From Paenibacillus eucommiae (GTDB lineage: Bacteria; Bacillota; Bacilli; Paenibacillales; NBRC-103111): a stretch of 64,000 bases of DNA. Below, piece by piece: positions 35,389-43,486 of the stretch (positions within the stretch are counted from its first letter, which is position 1; each line of letters starts with the position of its first letter). The DNA lies in the NCBI RefSeq assembly GCF_017874215.1, contig NZ_JAGGLB010000009.1, positions 1-64,000 of the forward strand. The letters are read 5' to 3'. The notes beneath the pieces were generated by a model. It did not search any database. It was not told the origin of the DNA and saw only the letters and a program-made list of their open reading frames with translations. The translations under genes and the position numbers were made by a program.

Positions 35389-35497
35389 GGGACTGTTAAC
35401 AAATTACCTTTTTGACGAAATTGACGTTTGAGAACCCGCATAAACACTGGGAAACTAAAAGTCTTTTTTCGTAAAATTGACTTTTGTCAACAGTCCC
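35389..35497. mobile_element. MITE-like element, ITR GGGACTGTTRACAAA
   Basis: GGGACTGTTAACAAA at the left end and TTTTGTCAACAGTCCC at the right end are inverted with one mismatch over 15 bp. The 109-bp element has no gene and sits at the 5' edge of repeat copy C, where it appears to cut the start hairpin (ATGCC on the left, TTGCGGTGTCC on the right). Confidence 0.6.
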
Positions 35498-35545
35498 TTG
35501 CGGTGTCCTTTGAGGTGCATGTTCGTGACTTGGGTGCGTTGCGGA

Positions 35546-35668
35546 GGGAATGGCTGTGGGCTCCTCCAGCCGCTGTTTAAAGATTTGTTCCCTGATTGGA
35601 ATGGATGAGGTGGTAGGAACAAATCTTTAAAGGTGGACACTATCGCTCTTCCTCCCACACCCATTCAC
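35546..35668 (+). ncRNA. Long conserved stem-loop in repeat copy C
   Basis: The outer arms GGGAATGGCTGTGGG (35546-35560) and CCCACACCCATTCAC (35654-35668) pair over 13 of 15 positions. The inner arms (35576-35591 and 35616-35631) are a perfect 16-bp TTTAAAGATTTGTTCC stem. A T-A pair here replaces a G-C pair of copies D and E. Confidence 0.5.
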
Positions 35669-36064
35669 TCTCTTTAGCTACAATCGCACGAATCACATGA
35701 ACAGCAAACTCAAACGGACAGCCAGCAAGGCTTTTTCTTTTGGTTAGTAGAGCTTTCCTAGCGGGCGCAGGCGCTGGGAATGAAGAGCGCACGCAGCTGA
35801 GAAGGCCTGCTCCTTTAACGATGTTTTTCATCGCTAAAAGCATCGGGCCAGGTCCATAACCTTACTTTAACAATGAAAAACATCGATAAATCCCTTTTTT
35901 CCCCACAAAGATGTCATCCGTGCTCTTTTAACGATGAAAATCATCATTAACGTGCCAGTTAACCTGAGATCACTTACTTTAACGATGAAAAACATCGTTA
36001 AGTGGAGTACACGCTCATTTCGGTTGAGGACTGACTGCTACTAGGCGGGCTACTAGCACCATTC

Positions 36065-36293
36065 CCAATGTTGTCAGGTTAACATGCAAGTTGAAGTTTT
36101 AGCTTTCCCCAATTAGAAGGCATGCCCAATCCGAAATGGTCGAATGTAGGCGGAAAACCGACCACAATGTGCTTGCACGGGGCGAAGAGGCCAAATGTAG
36201 GCAAAAACCGACCACAATGTGCTTGCGCGAGCAGAAACGGCAAGTGTAGGCGGAAAACCGCACACATTTAGCCACTTAACCTGACAACATTGG
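36065..36293. mobile_element. MITE-like element, ITR CCAATGTTGTCAGGTTAA (229 bp)
   Basis: It has perfect 18-bp inverted ends (36065-36082 and 36276-36293). It is flanked by CACCATTC and CATCATTC, an 8-bp target duplication with one mismatch. The site in copy B at the same position (CGCTCTTC) is uninterrupted. The interior holds three imperfect copies of TGTAGGCGGAAAACCG and no gene. The same ends bound a different 671-bp element at 42562-43232. Confidence 0.8.
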
Positions 36294-36410
36294 CATCATT
36301 CCTCCCACGCCCCTCCCTCTCAGCTCCAAAGTGCCGAACATGACATGACATGCCACGCCTAGAATGAACGAGAATGCACGAGAATGAAGGGGTAATATCG
36401 GTCGCTCAAA

Positions 36411-36445
36411 AACTAAAAGAGCCGCAACCCTATGGGCTGCAGCTC
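36411..36445 (-). terminator. Terminator of the opuA operon
   Basis: On the minus strand GAGCTGCAGCCC, ATA, GGGTTGCGGCTC is followed by TTTTAGTTTTT. It lies just after the opuAC stop codon. Confidence 0.88.
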
Positions 36446-36460
36446 TTTACCAACAAATTA

Positions 36461-37327
36461 TTAAATTCCTGAAATCCAAGCATCCACTTTGCCTGCATTC
36501 GCCTCTACCCATTTCTTGGCGGCTTCCTGTTCGCTCATGCCTTCGACAATGTCGATCATGACTTGTTCCATATCGGCTGGCGTCCATTCGAATTGATCGA
36601 GGAAGCGGTAAGCGTCCGGATGATCTTCTTTCAAGCCTTTACGAACAATTGTATGGATTTGCTCCTCGCTGCCGAAGGTGCCCTTGGGATCAGCTAAATA
36701 CCGCAAATCCATCTTGGCGAACATCCAGTGTGGTGTCCAGGCTGTGACGATGATCGGCTCCTGCTTGTCATAAGCAGCCTGCAGGGTTTTGGCCATTGCT
36801 GCCGAAGAGCTTTCGAGTATTTTCCAGCTGGCTAAGCCGTATTGTTCTTTGGCTGCATGTGTCGCGCTCATGATACCTGCTCCCGGCTCGATGCCGACAA
36901 TCGTATGATCGACTGATTTGCCAATTTCATCGGCAGCCAGGTCTTCTATAGAGTTAATTTCCATATATGTCGGGACTGCAAGTCCAAGCTTAGTTCCAGT
37001 CAGGTTCACACCCAAATCCTCGAACTTGTCTTTATTAGGCTCATAGTAAAGCTCACCATGTGTAGAAGGCAGCCAAGCAGCAACCATAGCATCTGCAGTG
37101 CCATCAGAAACCCCAAGATACATAGGTCCAGCATCCACCTGAAGCATTTCTACCTTATAGCCGAGCTTGCTCTCCAGCACTTCTCTGACCACATTGGTAC
37201 TGGCAATTTCAGAATCCCATGCTACATAAGTCAGTTTTATCTTTTTATCGCTCGTCTTCGTACATCCTGCCAATACTGCAAATGCCAATACTAACGTACA
37301 TATAATTAAAAATGATTTTTTCTTCAT
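36461..37327 (-). CDS. opuAC: Glycine betaine/choline-binding lipoprotein OpuAC
   Basis: This 288-aa lipoprotein has lipobox Cys22 (FAVLAGC). Its pattern matches betaine-binding proteins (KLTYVAWDSEIASTNVVREV; ADAMVAAWLPSTHGELYYE; ITAWTPHWMFAKMDLRYL), with the aromatic residues that hold the trimethylammonium group. It captures osmoprotectants for the OpuAB/OpuAA importer. It begins 6 nt after the opuAB stop and is the last gene of the operon. Confidence 0.94.
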   Translation of the reverse strand: MKKKSFLIICTLVLAFAVLAGCTKTSDKKIKLTYVAWDSEIASTNVVREVLESKLGYKVEMLQVDAGPMYLGVSDGTADAMVAAWLPSTHGELYYEPNKDKFEDLGVNLTGTKLGLAVPTYMEINSIEDLAADEIGKSVDHTIVGIEPGAGIMSATHAAKEQYGLASWKILESSSAAMAKTLQAAYDKQEPIIVTAWTPHWMFAKMDLRYLADPKGTFGSEEQIHTIVRKGLKEDHPDAYRFLDQFEWTPADMEQVMIDIVEGMSEQEAAKKWVEANAGKVDAWISGI

Positions 37328-37333
37328 AATGTA

Positions 37334-38170
37334 TTATCCCCTTTTGCTTTTCTTTACAAGATTTTGTGTCATTCGGTCCAGAATAATCGCCAATACAACA
37401 ACGGCCAAGCCGGCCTCGAAGCCTACTCCAGTCTTCACTTGATTCACAGCCCGCAGGACATCTGTTCCTACACCCTGAGCCCCGATCATCGAAGATATTA
37501 CAACCATAGACAGCGATAGCATAATGGTCTGGTTAATTCCTGCCATAATAGTCGGTACGGCCAAAGGCAGCTGCAGCTTGAAGAGCTTCTGCATGGGCGT
37601 AGAGCCGAAAGCGTCTGCCGCTTCCACCAGATCCTCCGGCACCTGCCGAATTCCCAAATTCGTTAACCGGATCGTGGGCGGAATGGCGAAGATAACGGAA
37701 GCGAAAACGCCAGGCACAACACCAATGGAGAAAAAAGCGATGGCCGGCAGCAAGTACACAAATGCTGGCATCGTCTGCATAAAGTCCAGCACAGGTGTAA
37801 CCACATTCTGCAACTTCATGCTTCTGGCACACAGAATGCCAATCGGGACGCCAAGTCCAATCGATATAAAAGAGGCTATCAACACTAACGATAAGGTCTG
37901 CATGGTGTGCTCCCAATAACCGAGATTCAGCACAAGAAGCAGCCCCAGCAGCGTAAACACGGCAATTCTCCATCTTCCGATCAAGTATGCAACAATTGAA
38001 AATACTAAGATTACTATAAGCGGATGAAAAAAATTAAGAAGCTCTGCCAAGCCGTTGACGGTTCCGCCAACCACAAACTTGATCGCATCCAGAACAGGAC
38101 CAAAGTTCGTATCGAACCAGCCTTCGACCGATTCCACCCAGCTTCCTATCGGTATTTTGGGTATCGTCAT
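37334..38170 (-). CDS. opuAB: Glycine betaine ABC transporter permease OpuAB
   Basis: This 278-aa permease has about six or seven transmembrane segments and the loop IRQVPEDLVEAADAFGSTPM, characteristic of ProW/OpuAB. The start overlaps the opuAA stop as ATGA, so the two are translated together. It forms the membrane channel for betaine uptake. Confidence 0.94.
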   Translation of the reverse strand: MTIPKIPIGSWVESVEGWFDTNFGPVLDAIKFVVGGTVNGLAELLNFFHPLIVILVFSIVAYLIGRWRIAVFTLLGLLLVLNLGYWEHTMQTLSLVLIASFISIGLGVPIGILCARSMKLQNVVTPVLDFMQTMPAFVYLLPAIAFFSIGVVPGVFASVIFAIPPTIRLTNLGIRQVPEDLVEAADAFGSTPMQKLFKLQLPLAVPTIMAGINQTIMLSLSMVVISSMIGAQGVGTDVLRAVNQVKTGVGFEAGLAVVVLAIILDRMTQNLVKKSKRG

Positions 38171-39351
38171 GGCTTATCACCCGTTTCATCTTCAGGAAAT
38201 CCGGACAAGGCTCCTAGAACTGCGCCCCGGATAATGATCCCAACCAGCCGCTGACGGTCGTCAATGACGGCAACCGGAATTTTCGTGCTGCTCACGACAT
38301 CGAATAGCTCTGAAAGCACAGTTTCCGGAGATACAATTGGAACATCACGGATCAGTACTGCCTCAAGCGTATGCCCCGACTTGATCGCAGCTGAAGCATC
38401 CTCCGCTGTAATGACCCCCATCAGTTGACGTGCCTTATCCACTACGTACAGATTGGAAATGCCGCGGTCAATCATAAGCTGCAGGGCAACCCGAGGCCCG
38501 CGATCAAGTGTAATCGTTTCAGCGCGAATCATAACATGAGCAGCCGTCAGCACCTTGGAGAAATCTACATCCTCGACAAATCTTGCGACATAAGCATTGG
38601 CTGGATTCATAAGAATTTCCTCCGGTGTACCAATCTGCACAACAGCCCCATCCTTCATCAATGCGATCCGGTCTCCAATTCGCAGAGCCTCTGCCAGATC
38701 ATGGGTAATAAAAATGATCGTCTTCTTCATGCGGGTCTGCAGTTCCAGCAGTTCATCCTGCATATCCTTGCGGATAAGGGGATCAAGTGCGCTAAAAGCC
38801 TCATCCATCAGCAAAATGTCAGGAGCCGTTGCCAGGCCGCGAGCCAAACCTACCCGCTGCTGCATGCCTCCACTGAGCTCATCAGGACGACTGTCTGCAT
38901 AGCCTGCCAAGCCCACTAATTCCAAAGCTTGGGTAGCCAGCTGCTTTCGCTCCTCTTTCCCCATCCCTTGCACCTCTAGACCGTACTCTACATTTTGTAG
39001 AACGGTTCGGTGCGGAAATAGGGCAAACTTCTGAAAAATCATGCTCATCGTTTTACGCCGCAGCTGCCGCAGCTCTTCCGGCCTTAACTGGACCACATTT
39101 TGCCCATTTACTAATACTTCTCCAGCCGTCGGTTCAATTAAGCGGTTAAATAGACGGACTAAAGTGGATTTCCCACTTCCTGACAGCCCCATAATGACGA
39201 ATATTTCCCCTGGCTCGATGGATAAACTAACCCGGTTTACGCCAACCGTCAGCTTCGTTTCTTTGGCGATCCGCTCTTTCGTCCAGCCCTGCTCCAATAA
39301 TGAAATGGCCCGTTTCGGATCATTGCCGAATACTTTTGTTAAGTGTTTCAC
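38167..39351 (-). CDS. opuAA: Glycine betaine ABC transporter ATPase OpuAA
   Basis: This protein is about 394 aa from GTG 39351. It has Walker A GLSGSGKST, signature ELSGGMQQRVGLARG, Walker B DILLMDEAFSALDP, and two CBS modules at the C-terminus that tune uptake to ionic strength in this family. The frame is open five codons further upstream (LAIIEV before KHLTKVFG), and GGGGGAG stands 5 nt before a CTG at 39364-39366. That makes a CTG start likely, because GTG 39351 lies too far from any ribosome site. The divergent gbsR suggests control by choline or betaine. Confidence 0.94.
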   Translation of the reverse strand: MKHLTKVFGNDPKRAISLLEQGWTKERIAKETKLTVGVNRVSLSIEPGEIFVIMGLSGSGKSTLVRLFNRLIEPTAGEVLVNGQNVVQLRPEELRQLRRKTMSMIFQKFALFPHRTVLQNVEYGLEVQGMGKEERKQLATQALELVGLAGYADSRPDELSGGMQQRVGLARGLATAPDILLMDEAFSALDPLIRKDMQDELLELQTRMKKTIIFITHDLAEALRIGDRIALMKDGAVVQIGTPEEILMNPANAYVARFVEDVDFSKVLTAAHVMIRAETITLDRGPRVALQLMIDRGISNLYVVDKARQLMGVITAEDASAAIKSGHTLEAVLIRDVPIVSPETVLSELFDVVSSTKIPVAVIDDRQRLVGIIIRGAVLGALSGFPEDETGDKP

Positions 39352-39452
39352 TTCTATAATGGCCAGATATACTCCCCCTTTCCTTTATGTATTTAGCTCT
39401 GTAAGTCGCTCTGTGCTGTGCGTTATGTACTTACACAAGTGTATGCTTTAGG

Positions 39453-39471
39453 CCATTTTGGGTCAAAATGG
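39453..39471. promoter_or_regulatory. Candidate operator between opuA and gbsR
   Basis: CCATTTTG, GGT, CAAAATGG is an 8-bp perfect inverted repeat in the divergent intergenic region. It is a plausible binding site for the GbsR-like regulator encoded next to it. The palindrome is seen; the binding is inference. Confidence 0.45.
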
Positions 39472-39634
39472 GTATATGTCCGTATGGTACGTACAGTTTT
39501 AACTTTACGAACTTTACATACCGTATACTCTGTATTTCATACATATCCTTAGGAATGCCAATCTTTACTTTTACATTTTCATTATTTACAATAGGTTCTG
39601 TGGTTATTCGGTTAGCACATAGGGAGAGAAGGAC

Positions 39635-40195
39635 ATGGCGGAGTTTGAAGGACTCGATGAGGAACAAATCAGAACGATTGAAAAATTGCGTCGGCGTGTA
39701 ATTGATTCCATTGCTAACAACATGGATTTGTATGGAGTGACCTTGTCTGTCGGGCATTTATATGGAAACATGTATTTCCACGAGGGGCCAGTTACTCTTG
39801 ATGAGATGGGCCAAACAATGGGAATGAGCAAAACCAGCATGAGTACCGGTATGCGTACGCTGCTGGATTTAAAAATGATTAACAAAATTTGGGAAAAAGG
39901 AGCGCGGAAGGATCTCTATGACGTGGAGGCGGATTGGCATCAAAACTTTGCCGATTATTTTTCCATTAAATGGCGCAAATCCATGGAGATGAATCTAAGC
40001 TCTCTGAATAAATCCTTACTAGAGATTGAAAAGCTTCGTGAGGCAGATCCGACTAATGAAAAGCTGCTTGCCTACACAGATATAGATCAACGTAAAATAA
40101 AAGAGGCCATCCATTATTATAAATGGCTTGACCGCTTGATCGATTCCCTGGAATCTGGAAAGATCTATGAATGGATTCCCAAGGAATCGAATTAA
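39635..40195 (+). CDS. gbsR: GbsR/MarR-family regulator of osmoprotectant uptake
   Basis: This 186-aa winged-helix protein has GPVTLDEMGQTMGMSKTSMSTG as the recognition region and a C-terminal YKWLDRLIDSLESGKIYEWI. GbsR/OpcR-type repressors sense choline or osmotic state and control uptake genes. It is divergent from opuA, with a shared intergenic region holding a palindrome at 39453-39471. The symbol is by family and context; OpcR is an equal alternative. Confidence 0.88.
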   Translation: MAEFEGLDEEQIRTIEKLRRRVIDSIANNMDLYGVTLSVGHLYGNMYFHEGPVTLDEMGQTMGMSKTSMSTGMRTLLDLKMINKIWEKGARKDLYDVEADWHQNFADYFSIKWRKSMEMNLSSLNKSLLEIEKLREADPTNEKLLAYTDIDQRKIKEAIHYYKWLDRLIDSLESGKIYEWIPKESN

Positions 40196-40228
40196 CCATC
40201 GCAATTGCTCTTTATATTTGACCAGCCA

Positions 40229-40277
40229 GAAAGAATCGAAGGGCAGCATACACCCATGCCGTGATTCTTTCTTTTTG
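40229..40277 (+). terminator. Terminator of gbsR
   Basis: GAAAGAATC and GATTCTTTC flank an inner GGGCA/TGCC stem and are followed by TTTTTG. It lies about 35 nt after the gbsR stop. Confidence 0.8.
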
Positions 40278-40347
40278 TGTATGCAGTCCGGGCAAAAAGA
40301 TCGATCCAGCGTCTGGTCAGCTTAGCTCTATTTTCTTCCTCATAACC

Positions 40348-41502
40348 TCAATCCTCAGCCTTCGAAACGGCTTCCAGCTGCTTTCCAACCTCCTGAACAA
40401 AAGCCTCAGGCTCATCCAGCGCCAAGAAGATTGTCGTAACCTTACGCGGCATAAAAAGCAGGGTTTCCACTTGAATCGGCTGCTTTAATTGTATGCGGAT
40501 ATTGGGCGTGGACAGGAGCGGTAAAGCCGCATCTTGCTGCTCCTTTTGATCAGGATGGTACTCACGGGCAGTCTCCACTTCAGCGATTTGTGCTGTCGGT
40601 ATATCGGCCTGGATCCGCAGACCATATCTCAGCCGGAGCATGCCTCTATCCAGCTTGATTGGCTGCAGTGCGGATGCCCTGCTATCGGCCCAGATTAAAG
40701 CAAGCAGCCAGAGATCGGCTATAGTCAAACCCCATGCCACCCAATGTGACCACTGCTGAATCAAAAGGTGAACGACCACTCCCTCCATAATAAGGAGCTT
40801 GGTAATAATAGCAGCATACAGCACCTGACTCGTTTTGCGGTGATAGGTAAATAAAGATGAACCGTTACCCTCTTTTGCCGCTGTTGGTGTAGTGGCTATC
40901 GTCGCTGTTGCGGTTGCCTTTGCTGTCGCTGTCGCTAGCGTCTCTACCGTAGTTACCGTTGCCATTTTCTTAGTGGATCGCCTTCTCCAGGAAAACAAAA
41001 GATAATACACCACAGTGATATCATGAAGCAAAAAGGATGCCAGCTTCCCCTTTCCGATCACCTCATGTGCCGCTATACGGAGCGCTTCTCCGGTATTTGC
41101 TTCTTGACGGGCAATTTGTCTAAAGTGGCGGAAAAAACGGTATAAAACCCTCACTTCAAAGCCGATAAAAGCGACTTCCGCGGCAATAATCAGCATTTCA
41201 ATCGGCCACGCGGCATTCCACACCGTATTGCGCATCGTCACTGGAAGAACAAGCCATGCCAGCATGGCGCCTAACAGAGGCAAGGGCAAAATTTTGGCAA
41301 TAGACTTGCCTTGTCTCCGTAAAACAAATAACCAGAACAAAAAGGGAATGACCAGCATAAAATCGAACATTACGGCGTAGACCAATATCGGGTCATTTTC
41401 TTGGAAAGAAAACGTTCTGGCGATAGTCATATCTGTAACTAAGATAAGAATTGCAATTGCTAGGAACCAGAAAGCGGAGCGTTGGAGTTTTTTAGCAACC
41501 AC
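40348..41502 (-). CDS. Membrane protein of unknown function with Ala/Thr repeat
   Basis: This 384-aa protein has about six hydrophobic segments and a C-terminal domain of about 110 aa resembling PH-like bacterial domains (LRLRYGLRIQADIPTAQIAEVE). A low-complexity ATATAKATATATIATTPTA segment near residue 195 lies between membrane segments. The start is GTG, with GGAGG 9 nt upstream. No family could be named with confidence. It is not clearly in an operon. Confidence 0.75.
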   Translation of the reverse strand: MVAKKLQRSAFWFLAIAILILVTDMTIARTFSFQENDPILVYAVMFDFMLVIPFLFWLFVLRRQGKSIAKILPLPLLGAMLAWLVLPVTMRNTVWNAAWPIEMLIIAAEVAFIGFEVRVLYRFFRHFRQIARQEANTGEALRIAAHEVIGKGKLASFLLHDITVVYYLLFSWRRRSTKKMATVTTVETLATATAKATATATIATTPTAAKEGNGSSLFTYHRKTSQVLYAAIITKLLIMEGVVVHLLIQQWSHWVAWGLTIADLWLLALIWADSRASALQPIKLDRGMLRLRYGLRIQADIPTAQIAEVETAREYHPDQKEQQDAALPLLSTPNIRIQLKQPIQVETLLFMPRKVTTIFLALDEPEAFVQEVGKQLEAVSKAED

Positions 41503-41780
41503 TCAGGAACCCTCCTTCATTTTCACAGGGTTAATGTCAGAATATATTACACAATTCGATTTTTTTCGCTAAAATTATAGACAAATTCGCCATTCTCATG
41601 TTATAAATGATTACATAGAGATAGAGCTTGAATAGATATCGGATAGCTTTGGAGAGACCAGCGGTACAACTTCTTAGAGAATCGGACGGGGAATCGGGGG
41701 TTCCCGCGATTCGATTCGGAAAAAAGTTAAAATCGCCGTTATCCCCCACAACTAGTCTCCTAACCCCATTACTTCTCCCT

Positions 41781-42395
41781 TTAATTTTCTCCCTTAATCG
41801 GCGTTTCCCTTGTGTAATAGGCCTCAATTTTCTTGCTAATCAACCAAGATGCCCCAATAAATAAGACCACAAAAATAATATGCAGCGGATTATCGATAAA
41901 TCGCGTCAAGTCATAACCAATATAAGAAACCGCAAATACCATAACGGCTTTCCCCATGGCAACTGCTACTAGAAAGGCAGAAAGACGCATACGGGCAACG
42001 CCAGCAGCAATATTAATGACTACAAACGGACCGATCGGAAACATACTTAACAAAAAAACATAGCTGAAAGCATTACGCCGCACCCACATCAGACTTTTCT
42101 GCACTTTGGGCTTGCGTGCCCAGCGCTCTAAATAGGGATGCCCGGCAATTTTGCGCACGATAACGAAAGTTACCAGGCAGCCGCTCACAAGACCAATCCA
42201 AGAGTACAGGAATCCCAGCCAGAGGCCATAAACAGCCGCATTAACGCCAACAATCAGGAGCGTTGGCAAGGGTGGAATGAAAGATTTCATAAAGGTTAAT
42301 AAGATGCCGGGAACCGGACCGAAGGATCGGTATTTGTCCAACAAGCTCATCAGGTTTTCTTCTGTCATGTAAGACATTATATCTGTTATACCCAT
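41781..42395 (-). CDS. TVP38/TMEM64 (SNARE-associated) family membrane protein
   Basis: This 204-aa protein with about five hydrophobic segments has the family pattern (MKSFIPPLPTLLIVGVNAAVYGLW; RNAFSYVFLLSMFPIGPFVVINIAAG). These DedA-like proteins act in lipid carrier recycling or membrane homeostasis. The start has only a weak ribosome site, and a nearby Met (MTEENLM) is possible. It lies before repeat copy D. Confidence 0.88.
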   Translation of the reverse strand: MGITDIMSYMTEENLMSLLDKYRSFGPVPGILLTFMKSFIPPLPTLLIVGVNAAVYGLWLGFLYSWIGLVSGCLVTFVIVRKIAGHPYLERWARKPKVQKSLMWVRRNAFSYVFLLSMFPIGPFVVINIAAGVARMRLSAFLVAVAMGKAVMVFAVSYIGYDLTRFIDNPLHIIFVVLFIGASWLISKKIEAYYTRETPIKGEN

Positions 42396-42561
42396 CTGTC
42401 AGTGTCACCCGTCTCTTTTCTACTGCACTTCTCACTACGCTTCTTACTACAATTCTTACAACACTTCTTACAACACTTCTTACTTTACCATTCCTTTATA
42501 TACATTAGCATACAGGCTTGTTTTGAGAAACATTTTTATATAGGGAGGTAAGGGGTGTGGG

Positions 42562-43232
42562 CCAATGTTGTCAGGTTAAGCAACTTCTCAGGCGATGCGC
42601 CGAGCAGCCCGAGCAACGGCAAGTGGAGAGCGGACGGATTTCTAACGGACATGGTTGCCTAAACTTGACCCACAACGCTTCCAGAAAAATGGGATTTCAT
42701 ATTAGCTCCATATGAGCGTTGTTCAAGAGCGGAAAATATACTATTTTACCAATATATGATGAAATTTGATCTCTCCTCGTAGAGCCCCAGCTCTATTTTC
42801 TGTAAAAGAGCCGCTTTCATGTCGGGGGTCCGCGGCAAGCCATAGCTGTTTTTAGTAATTTTGTTCGTTCCCAGTGCGTTTAAAAGGGAAAAATTATTAT
42901 TATTGGGCTCATTTGGATATTTTTTATTTATATAAAATCAACTTAATTTCCAATATTTGATGTTTCCATAAAATTGGAAGCATAGTGGGGCAAGCTTAGA
43001 CATGGTTGCACCTTAGACGCGTTTTTTTCATCCGTCGCCCATCCTAACGGACATCAGCGACTCTTAACCCGCTCAACAAGGGAAAAATACGCTCCGTTAG
43101 GGCTGTAAGAGGCGCTAATGTCCGTTAGAATTCCAGCTGGGCTTTTGGGGGGCGCTTAGGAGCGCTGGTGTCCGTTACAGTTGCTGACTTCCCATTCGCG
43201 TCCGCTGCCCCTCGTTAACCTGACAACATTGG
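42562..43232. mobile_element. MITE-like element, ITR CCAATGTTGTCAGGTTAA (671 bp)
   Basis: It has perfect 18-bp inverted ends (42562-42579 and 43215-43232). It is flanked by GGGTGTGGG and GGGCGTGGG, a 9-bp duplication with one mismatch. The interior has no transposase and no credible gene. TAACGGACAT-type motifs occur four times near the ends: twice in one orientation (42647, 43045 region) and twice in the other (43125, 43168 region). It shares only its ends with the 229-bp element at 36065-36293. Confidence 0.8.
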
Positions 43233-43253
43233 GGGCGTGGGCTCCAGCCGCTG

Positions 43254-43308
43254 TTAAAGATTTGTTCCCTTGAATGGAAAGGATGCAGGGGGTGGAACAA
43301 ATCTTTAA
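43254..43308 (+). ncRNA. Inner stem of the conserved stem-loop in copy D
   Basis: TTAAAGATTTGTTCC (43254-43268) and GGAACAAATCTTTAA (43294-43308) pair exactly, as in copies B, C and E. The outer arms are now separated by the inserted 671-bp element. Confidence 0.5.
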
Positions 43309-43486
43309 ATGCGGACGCTATCGCTGTTCCTCCCACACCCCTTACCTCTCTCAACTAGAAAGTGGCGAACATGTCATTCTCAAACGGACAGCCAGCAGTC
43401 GTCTGCTTCCTGACCGAGAGGAATATTACACATAAGCATAATCTGAGACACATTTACACTACCTAATTCACATCATCGTACAGGCT

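Larger units (their letters stand above)
35498..36400 (+). repeat. Composite intergenic repeat, copy C (interrupted)
   Basis: This copy contains the long stem-loop (35546-35668), the CTCAAACGGACAGCCAGCAAGG module, four palindromes (about 35813-35837, 35866-35890, 35927-35950 and 35978-36002) and a degenerate tail. It is interrupted by the element at 36065-36293. It fills the gap between the opuAC terminator and the SDR promoter. Short open frames inside it are not supported as genes. Confidence 0.85.
42547..43430 (+). repeat. Composite intergenic repeat, copy D (short, interrupted)
   Basis: This shorter copy keeps the stem-loop (left arm 42547-42561, right arm 43332-43346) and the tail (CTCAAACGGACAGCCAGCAG..CCTGACCGA), but lacks the palindrome region. 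The 671-bp element at 42562-43232 splits the left arm from the loop. The separated arms still match perfectly over 15 bp, so the stem-loop existed before the insertion. No gene is seen in 42396-43486. Confidence 0.8.

Noticed and set aside
35813..36002. Evenly spaced palindromes that look like a CRISPR array
   Set aside because: The repeats are only partly identical, the spacers are conserved between copies C and E rather than unique, and no cas gene is present.
36079..36267. Open frame within the 229-bp element with a repeated peptide
   Set aside because: The repeated peptide reflects the threefold DNA repeat; there is no ribosome site, and the frame is confined to a non-autonomous element.
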